Shown here piece by piece: positions 57,303 through 64,000 of a DNA stretch of 64,000 nucleotides. Below the pieces are notes generated by a model. That model did not search any database, was not told where the DNA came from, and saw only the letters and a program-made list of their open reading frames with translations. The position numbers and the translations under genes are program-made. Location: NCBI GenBank assembly GCA_036770645.1, contig DAIPIU010000002.1, positions 1-64,000 of the forward strand, read 5' to 3'. The DNA is from Rubrimonas sp036770645. Lineage in GTDB: Bacteria; Pseudomonadota; Alphaproteobacteria; Rhodobacterales; Rhodobacteraceae. Position 1 is the first letter of the stretch. Each line of letters opens with the position of its first letter.

Positions 57303-59210
57303 ATGGGCGCAGCGGCGCGACACATCGACGAGATCGAGCGGGTGGCCGCCGGGGCCGACAGCGTCCGGGACCTGGCGGTGGTGGAAAGCTGGCGGCGCTG
57401 CATCGACCGCCACCGGCTCGACCCCGCCCGCCCGAGTCCGGCCTACATCGTGCCGGAGACGCGGCTGCGCGAGCACCGCGAGCAGTACGAGCGCCTGATC
57501 GCCATCGCCCGCTCCGGCCTGCAGAGCCTGTTCCGGCAGGTGGCCGGACAGAACTATGTCCTGCTGCTGGCCGACCGGCAGGGCGTGACGGTGGATTTCT
57601 TCGGCGACCCGGCCTTCGAGGACGAACTGCGCGCGGCAGGCCTCTATCTGGGCGCCGAGTGGTCGGAGCCGCGCGCCGGCACCTGCGGCGTGGGCGCCTG
57701 CATCGAATCGGGCGAGGCGCTGACCATCCACCAGTCCGACCATTTCGACCTGACGCACACGCCGCTCAGCTGCACCGCCGCGCCGATCTACGACACGGAC
57801 GGGGCGCTGACGGCGGTGCTCGACATCTCGCTGCTGCGCTCGCCGCAGCCCAAGATCAGCCAGCGTCTGGCGCTGCATCTGGTGGGCGCGGCGGCGCGGC
57901 GCATCGAGCTGGCCAACCTGATGGCGACCATGCGCACCGACTGGGTGCTGCGGCTGGCCCATTCGCCCGAGTTCCTCGACGTGGACCCCGAGGCGGCCGT
58001 GGCGCTCGACGCGGCGGGCCGGGTGATCGGCATGACCCATGGCGCGGCGCGGATGATGGCGCGCGCCGCGGGGACCGACTGGCGGCGGCCCGAGACGCTG
58101 CTGGGCCGGCCGGTGTCGCAGTTCTTCGAGCTGTCGGTGGACGACCTGCCGTCGCTGACCCGCTGCCGCCCGGCCGAGGAACGGGTGGCGGTGCTGCGCG
58201 ACGGGGCGGGCCTGTTCGCCCACGCCATCGCGCCCGCCCCTGCGCCGACGCGCGCGCGTGGCGGACGCGGCGGGCGAGGCGGGCAAGCGGGGCAGGGCGG
58301 GCGCGACGCCATCCCCGCCCCGCTGCGCGCCCTGAGCGGCGAGGATCCGGCCATGCGGACGCTGCAGGCGCAGGCCGCGCGCCTTGCGCCCGGCCCCCTG
58401 CCCATCCTGCTGCGCGGCGAGACCGGCGCCGGCAAGGAGCGGCTGGCCCGCGCCATCCACGCGGCGCGGCCGGAGGGCGGGCCCTTCGTCGCCGTCAACT
58501 GCGCCGCCATCCCGGAGGCGCTGATCGAGGGCGAGCTGTTCGGCCATGCGCCGGGCGCCTTCACCGGCGCGCTGTCGCGCGGGCGGCGCGGCCTGATCGA
58601 GGAGGCGGATGGCGGGGTGCTGTTCCTCGACGAGATCGGGGACATGCCGCTGGCGCTGCAGGCGCGCCTGCTGCGCGCGCTGTCGGAGGGCGAGGTGACG
58701 CCGGTCGGCGGCGCGCGGCCGCGCCGCGTGCGGCTGAAGGTGCTCTCGGCCTCGCACCGCGACCTCGCCGCGCTGGTGCGCGCGGGCCGCTTCCGCGAGG
58801 ACCTGTTCTTCCGCCTCGCCGCCGCCACGCTCAGCCTGCCGCCGCTGCGCGAGCGCGAGGATTTCGACTGGCTGGTGGACCGGCTGCTGGCCGACCGCGC
58901 GCCGGAGGGCGGACCCCGCCCCGCCATCGGCCCCGCCGCGCGCCTTGCGCTGTCGCGGCGGCGCTGGCCGGGCAACCTGCGCGAGCTGTCGAATGCGCTC
59001 GCCGTCGCCGCGACGCTGGCGGACGGCGCCGCCATCGCGCCCGAGCACCTGCCGGCGCCGGCCTTCCCCGAGCCGGCGGCGCCCGCCGACCTGCGCGCGA
59101 CGCTCGACGCCTGCGGCTGGAACGTCAGCGCGGCGGCCCGGACGCTGGGGGTGGACCGCACCACCGTCCACCGCCGGATGCGCCGCGAGGGCGTGACCGC
59201 ACGGCGCTGA
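57303..59210 (+). CDS. AcoR-like sigma-54-dependent transcriptional activator
   Basis: 635 residues. N-terminal sensor: a GAF-like region at about 55-200 (GTCGVGACIESGEALTIHQ, LSCTAAPIYDTDG), as in AcoR. A Gly/Arg-rich linker (residues 316-334) precedes the AAA+ domain: GETGAGKE (372-379), GAFTGA (418-423), and Walker B FLDEIGDM. The C-terminal Fis-type HTH is CGWNVSAAARTLGVDRTTVH. The intact GAFTGA motif shows a bona fide sigma-54 contact loop. A consensus sigma-54 promoter and an inverted repeat lie between it and the next gene, so it probably activates the NTF2-monooxygenase gene. Inducer unknown. Confidence 0.94.
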   Translation: MGAAARHIDEIERVAAGADSVRDLAVVESWRRCIDRHRLDPARPSPAYIVPETRLREHREQYERLIAIARSGLQSLFRQVAGQNYVLLLADRQGVTVDFFGDPAFEDELRAAGLYLGAEWSEPRAGTCGVGACIESGEALTIHQSDHFDLTHTPLSCTAAPIYDTDGALTAVLDISLLRSPQPKISQRLALHLVGAAARRIELANLMATMRTDWVLRLAHSPEFLDVDPEAAVALDAAGRVIGMTHGAARMMARAAGTDWRRPETLLGRPVSQFFELSVDDLPSLTRCRPAEERVAVLRDGAGLFAHAIAPAPAPTRARGGRGGRGGQAGQGGRDAIPAPLRALSGEDPAMRTLQAQAARLAPGPLPILLRGETGAGKERLARAIHAARPEGGPFVAVNCAAIPEALIEGELFGHAPGAFTGALSRGRRGLIEEADGGVLFLDEIGDMPLALQARLLRALSEGEVTPVGGARPRRVRLKVLSASHRDLAALVRAGRFREDLFFRLAAATLSLPPLREREDFDWLVDRLLADRAPEGGPRPAIGPAARLALSRRRWPGNLRELSNALAVAATLADGAAIAPEHLPAPAFPEPAAPADLRATLDACGWNVSAAARTLGVDRTTVHRRMRREGVTARR

Positions 59211-59235
59211 GACCCGCGCGCGGCGGCGCCCCCCT

Positions 59236-59270
59236 GTGGCGGCGCCGCGCTTGGCCTGTGGCGCCGCCAC
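59236..59270. promoter_or_regulatory. Perfect 11-bp inverted repeat, probable activator (UAS) site
   Basis: GTGGCGGCGCC (59236-59246) and GGCGCCGCCAC (59260-59270) are perfect inverted arms with a 13-bp spacer. The centre lies about 73 bp upstream of the -24 element, the usual distance for a sigma-54 activator binding site. It begins 25 bp after the activator stop, so a terminator role is also possible, but no T-tract follows. Confidence 0.6.
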
Positions 59271-59325
59271 GGGCCGGGCGTCGGGGCGCGGCCGCAAGCC
59301 CATGGATCTGCTTGCCCGCGTGATG

Positions 59326-59340
59326 TGGCACGGCCTTTGC
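59326..59340 (+). promoter_or_regulatory. Consensus sigma-54 (-24/-12) promoter
   Basis: TGGCAC (59326-59331), five bases, then TTGC (59337-59340) is an exact match to the sigma-54 consensus TGGCAC-N5-TTGC. Transcription would start near 59351, about 60 bp before the monooxygenase ATG at 59412. The upstream gene encodes a GAFTGA-containing activator. Confidence 0.88.
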
Positions 59341-59411
59341 GATGCACCTGATGCAACCGAACGGACCGCGGCGACGCAACCGCCGCGGCCGCCACCAAGG
59401 GGAGGACATCC

Positions 59412-61211
59412 ATGCTCGACATGACGCCGCAGGCGCGCGTCCAGCACCTGCTCACCACGCTCGGCGAGGCGCTGGAGGCAGGCGACATCGACCGCGCCGT
59501 TTCGCTGTTCGAGCCGGGCGGCTACTGGCGCGACCTCGTGAGCTTCACATGGAACATCAGGACCATGGAGGGCCGGGACGCCATCCGCGCCATGCTGGAG
59601 GCCCAGCTTCCCGCGGTGCGGCCCTCGGCCTGGACGCTGGACCCCAAGGGCGGCGCCTCGGAGGAGGGCGGGGTTGCGACCGGCTGGTTCGGCTTCGAGA
59701 CCGCCGTCTCGCGCGGCTATGGGCTGGTGCGCATCCGCGACGGCAGGATCTGGACGCTGCTCACCTCGATGGTCGAGCTGAAGGGCCATGAGGAGCCGCT
59801 CGGCTTCGACCGCCCGCTTGGGGCTAAGCACGGCGCGGGCAAGCATCGCCCGAGCTGGAAGGAGGAGCGCGAGGAGGAGGCGCGCACCCTCGGCCACACC
59901 ACCCAGCCCTATGTCGTCATCATCGGCGGCGGGCAGGGCGGCATCGCGCTGGGGGCCCGGCTGCGCCAGCTCGGCGTGCCGGCCATCATCGTCGAGAAGA
60001 ACGCCCGTCCCGGCGACAGCTGGCGCAACCGCTACAAGTCGCTCTGCCTGCACGACCCGGTCTGGTACGACCACCTGCCCTATCTGCCCTTCCCGCCGAA
60101 CTGGCCGGTGTTCTCGCCGAAGGACAAGCTCGGCGACTGGCTGGAGATGTACGCCAAGGTCATGGAGCTGAACTACTGGGGCTCCACCACCGCCAGGTCG
60201 GCGCAATACGACGAGGCCGCCGGGGAATGGACCGTCGTCGTCGAGCGCGACGGCCGCGAGATCGCGCTGCGCCCGAAGCACCTGGTGTTCGCCACCGGCA
60301 TGTCGGGCAAGGCGAACCTGCCGAGCTTCCCCGGCATGGAGAGGTTCAGGGGGGACCAGCACCATTCCTCCAGGCACCCCGGCCCCGATCCCTATGTCGG
60401 CAAGAAGGCCGTGGTGATCGGCTCCAACAACTCTGCCCACGACATCTGCGCCGCGCTCTGGGAGAATGACGTCGACGTGACCATGGTGCAGCGGTCGAGC
60501 ACCCACATCGTGCGGTCGGACACGCTGATGGAGATCGGCCTCGGCGCGCTGTATTCCGAACAGGCGGTGGCCAACGGCATCGACCATCACAGGGCCGACC
60601 TGATCTTCGCCTCGGTGCCCTACGCCATCCTGCACGAGTTCCAGATCCCGCTCTACGCCCAGATGAGGGAGCGCGACGCCGAGTTCTATGCGGGGCTGGA
60701 GAAGGCCGGGTTCTGGCTGGACTGGGGGGCGGACGGGTCGGGCCTGTTCATGAAGTACCTGCGCCGCGGCTCGGGCTACTACATCGACATCGGCGCGAGC
60801 CAGCTGATCATCGACGGCAAGATCAGGCTGAAGCGGGGCCAGGTCGAGGAGATCACCGAGACGGGCGTGAAGCTCGACACCGGCGAGGAACTGCCGGCCG
60901 ACGTGATCGTCTACGCCACCGGCTACGGCTCGATGAACGGCTGGGTGGCGGATCTGGTCAGCCAGGAGGTGGCGGACAGGGTGGGCAAGGTCTGGGGCCT
61001 CGGCTCGGGCACGCCCAAGGACCCCGGCCCCTGGGAGGGCGAGCAGCGCAACATGTGGAAGCCGACGCAGCAGGAGGCGCTGTGGTTCCATGGCGGCAAC
61101 CTGCACCAGTCGCGCCACTACTCGCAGTTCCTGTCGCTGCAGCTGAAGGCGCGGATGGAGGGCATCCCGACGCCGGTCTGGGGGCTTCAGGCGGTGCACC
61201 ACAAGGGCTGA
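59412..61211 (+). CDS. NTF2-like domain fused to flavin-containing monooxygenase-type oxidoreductase
   Basis: 599 residues. Residues 1-130 form an NTF2/SnoaL-like domain. FAD Rossmann motif GGGQGG is at 172-177, and a second dinucleotide site VVIGSNNSAHD at about 334-344 departs from the classic GxGxxG. FRGDQHHSS (312-320) occupies the FMO signature region, and the ATG motif is VIVYATGYGS. Class B flavin monooxygenases oxidise carbonyl, amine or sulfur groups using NAD(P)H and O2. Predicted to be controlled by the sigma-54 promoter upstream. It uses AGG for arginine at least ten times, unlike its neighbours, hinting at recent acquisition. Substrate unknown. Confidence 0.88.
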   Translation: MLDMTPQARVQHLLTTLGEALEAGDIDRAVSLFEPGGYWRDLVSFTWNIRTMEGRDAIRAMLEAQLPAVRPSAWTLDPKGGASEEGGVATGWFGFETAVSRGYGLVRIRDGRIWTLLTSMVELKGHEEPLGFDRPLGAKHGAGKHRPSWKEEREEEARTLGHTTQPYVVIIGGGQGGIALGARLRQLGVPAIIVEKNARPGDSWRNRYKSLCLHDPVWYDHLPYLPFPPNWPVFSPKDKLGDWLEMYAKVMELNYWGSTTARSAQYDEAAGEWTVVVERDGREIALRPKHLVFATGMSGKANLPSFPGMERFRGDQHHSSRHPGPDPYVGKKAVVIGSNNSAHDICAALWENDVDVTMVQRSSTHIVRSDTLMEIGLGALYSEQAVANGIDHHRADLIFASVPYAILHEFQIPLYAQMRERDAEFYAGLEKAGFWLDWGADGSGLFMKYLRRGSGYYIDIGASQLIIDGKIRLKRGQVEEITETGVKLDTGEELPADVIVYATGYGSMNGWVADLVSQEVADRVGKVWGLGSGTPKDPGPWEGEQRNMWKPTQQEALWFHGGNLHQSRHYSQFLSLQLKARMEGIPTPVWGLQAVHHKG

Positions 61212-61394
61212 GCCCCCCGGGCCGGGCGGGCGGGGGCGCGGGGGGCCGGGCGGCCCGGTCCCCGCGTCGCGTGCCGCCCCAAGCGCCGGGGGGGGGGCGC
61301 GACCGGCCGCGTCCGGGCGCGGCTCGCGGGGCGGATCGGGCATGCCGACCCAGGGCGGTTCGCGTCGCGGAGCGCCGCCGCCGCCGGCCCGGTC

Positions 61395-62188
61395 TCAGAA
61401 CGGGAAAGGCCCCTGCGCGGGGTCGAGCAGGCAGGTCTGGCTCGTCAGCCGCCCGTAGGCCCATCGGTGCACGAGCGCGGCGCCAGGCTCGAGGTCGAAG
61501 CACGCCGGCGCGCCGGGGCGCAGGTCGAGCCGCACGGCATGCGAGGGGGCGGGCGCGATCATCGCCGGCCTGCCCGCCCAGACCGTCGTGAAGGCCCGGT
61601 GGACATGGCCGCACGCGACCAGCCGGATCGCGGGGCTGCCGGCGACCGCCGCCTCGAGCGCGCCGGGGTCGAGCAGCCGCTGCGCGTCCATGAAGCCGAT
61701 GCCGGTCTCGAAGGGCGGGTGATGCAGGAACAGGATCGCGGGCCGGTCCGACGCCGTCCGCGCCGCGACCCAGCGGGCCTGCGCCGCGCTCGCCTGCCCG
61801 TGACTGGCGCCCGGTGTCGCGGTGTCGAGGCCCACCAGCCGCAGCGCCCCGACATCGGCGCAGAAATCGATAGTCTCGGCTTCCGCCAGCCCGCCGAAGG
61901 CGTCGCGGAACGGTCCCCGCGCGTCGTGATTGCCGGGGATGGCGAGAAGGGCCGCGCCGGTGGCGGCGGTCGCCTCGGCCATGATGGCGCGGAACAGGGC
62001 ATAGGCCTCCGGCTCGCCGCGGTCGGCGATGTCGCCGGTCACGACGATCGCGTCGATGCCGCCGAGCCGCGGGGCCAGCGCGATCAGGCCCGCCGCGGCG
62101 CGCCGCAGCCCCGCCTGCGTGTCGACGCGGCCGTAGGCCAGCGCGCCGCCGGCCAGCAGATGGGTGTCGGAAAGCTGCACGACGGTCG

Positions 62189-62192
<4 letters not shown>
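61395..62192 (-). CDS. Metallophosphoesterase (CpdA/phosphodiesterase type)
   Basis: 265 residues with all calcineurin-like motifs: LSDTHLL, GDIADRG, GNHD, and GHVHRAF. It belongs to the class III cAMP/glycerophosphodiesterase group. The start GTG at 62192 overlaps the stop of the ABC ATPase gene (GTGA), so it is coupled to a PotA-type importer. That coupling suggests hydrolysis of an imported phosphodiester, which is inference; CpdA-type cAMP hydrolysis is an alternative. Confidence 0.88.
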
Positions 62193-63237
<1,045 letters not shown>

Positions 63238-63241
<4 letters not shown>

Positions 63242-64000
63242 CGGGCCGGCCCCTTCGACTGCCCCTGCGCCGGCCCCTGGACGCGGGCCGCGGCCCACTG
63301 CATCGCCACCAGCAGCGGCAGCACCATCACGAAGAACACCAGCGTGTAGGCCGAGGCGATCTCGAGCCGCATCGAGGCGTAGCTGTCGGCCAGCCCGACC
63401 GGCAGCGTCTTGGTCAGCGGCGTGTGCAGCATCCAGGTCAGGTTGAACTCGCCGACCGACAGGGTCACGACCGTCAGCGCGCCCGCGAGGATGCCCGGCG
63501 CGGCATTCGGCACGGCGATGTCGATGAAGCGCCGCCAGGGCGGGGCGCCCAGCGCCGCCGCGGCCTCCTCCAGCTTCGGCAGGTCGATGGCGGCGAACAC
63601 CGCAAGCACCGAGCGGATCATGAAGGGCAGCGTGTAGAGGACATGGCCGACCAGGATGAACCACTCGGAGATGCGGAACCCCCGCCAGGTTCCGTAGAGC
63701 TGCAGCAGCGCCAGCGCCAGCGCGAGGCCGGGCACGGCCAGCGGCAGCGACACCACCTCCTCGACCGCGCGGGACAGGCCGCGCGGCGCGCGCGCCAGCG
63801 CATAGGCGGCCGGCACGCCGATCAGCAGCGCCGCCGCCAGCGCGCCCAGCGCGATGCGCATCGAGCGCCAGACCGTCGGCGCGTAGAGTTCCCAGACCTG
63901 CGCCACCCAGGCGAGGGTCAGGCCCGACGACAGCCCGCGGAAATAGTTCGCCGTCACGCCCGTGACCGCCGACAGGACCGCGGGCAGCACGAGGAAGGCG
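63238..64000 (-). CDS. ABC transporter permease, PotC/PhnV-like, N-terminus outside window
   Basis: A membrane permease open to the right window edge. The first visible residues are AFLVLPAVLSAVTG. The EAA loop is LEEAAAALGAPPWRRFIDI, and at least five further helices are seen. An internal start at 63990 exists, but the frame continues past the edge, so the true start is probably beyond 64000. Its stop overlaps the ATPase start (ATGA). A second permease and a binding protein would be expected upstream. Confidence 0.88.

Noticed and set aside
59236..59270. Inverted repeat as a Rho-independent terminator of the activator gene
   Set aside because: No T-tract follows and the spacing to the sigma-54 promoter fits an activator site better, though a dual role is not excluded.
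57246..61343. A 1365-codon minus-strand open frame opposite the activator and monooxygenase genes
   Set aside because: It has no family motifs and is antisense to two well-supported genes and a sigma-54 promoter.

Overview
The window is very GC-rich, densely packed bacterial DNA with frequent 1-4 bp gene overlaps. It looks like an alphaproteobacterium of the Rhodobacterales type. The evidence is a GapR/DUF2312 nucleoid protein, a Rhodobacter-style general porin, a plant/alpha-type glutamate-cysteine ligase next to rsmE and ubiA, a zf-CHCC protein, a SUV3-like helicase followed by an S4 protein, and an EpmA/EF-P pair. No phage genes, insertion sequences, CRISPR arrays or tRNA/rRNA genes were seen. 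Species cannot be named from the sequence alone.

Layout. 1-5 kb: the N-terminal part of a SulP anion transporter, a flavodoxin-fold reductase and a complete NMT1/TauABC-like importer. 5-9 kb: epmA and efp (divergent), a cupin/isochorismatase pair, and rpmI-rplT without pheS. 9-15 kb: porin with terminator, YggS, thiolase, then a LysE-moaB-Nudix operon and a DUF2064 protein. 15-21 kb: a complete seven-gene Mrp cation/H+ antiporter operon (mnhA-G). 21-23 kb: KtrB and KtrA, convergent with the Mrp operon.

23-36 kb is the main accessory region. It holds a single-module, fully reducing iterative type I polyketide synthase (KS-AT-DH-[degenerate MT/KR region]-ER-KR-ACP) whose stop overlaps the start of an alpha-oxoamine synthase (AONS/SPT fold). 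Upstream on the same strand are a PhnD-like binding protein with no signal peptide and a three-histidine-box fatty acid desaturase. An XRE-type regulator diverges from the desaturase across an intergenic region crowded with inverted repeats, and is followed by a PagL-like outer-membrane protein. The PKS has no thioesterase. The simplest model is release of an ACP-bound fully reduced chain by decarboxylative condensation with an amino acid, giving a long-chain 2-amino-3-ketone (sphingoid-like lipid), possibly desaturated later. This is the best candidate here for an undescribed system.

36-54 kb is mostly housekeeping: SUV3-like helicase, TPR protein, SCP2 protein and hydrolase, HisN-like phosphatase, XRE regulator, typA, pheT, gapR, an enolase-superfamily enzyme, two RNA methyltransferases, gshA and rsmE. 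ubiA diverges at 54.3 kb. 55-57 kb: a HlyD-type adaptor with a small membrane protein. 57-61 kb: an AcoR-like sigma-54 activator followed by an NTF2-flavin monooxygenase fusion. Between them are a consensus sigma-54 promoter and a perfect 11-bp inverted repeat placed like an activator site. 61-64 kb: a metallophosphoesterase whose start overlaps a PotA-type ABC ATPase and a permease cut by the window end.
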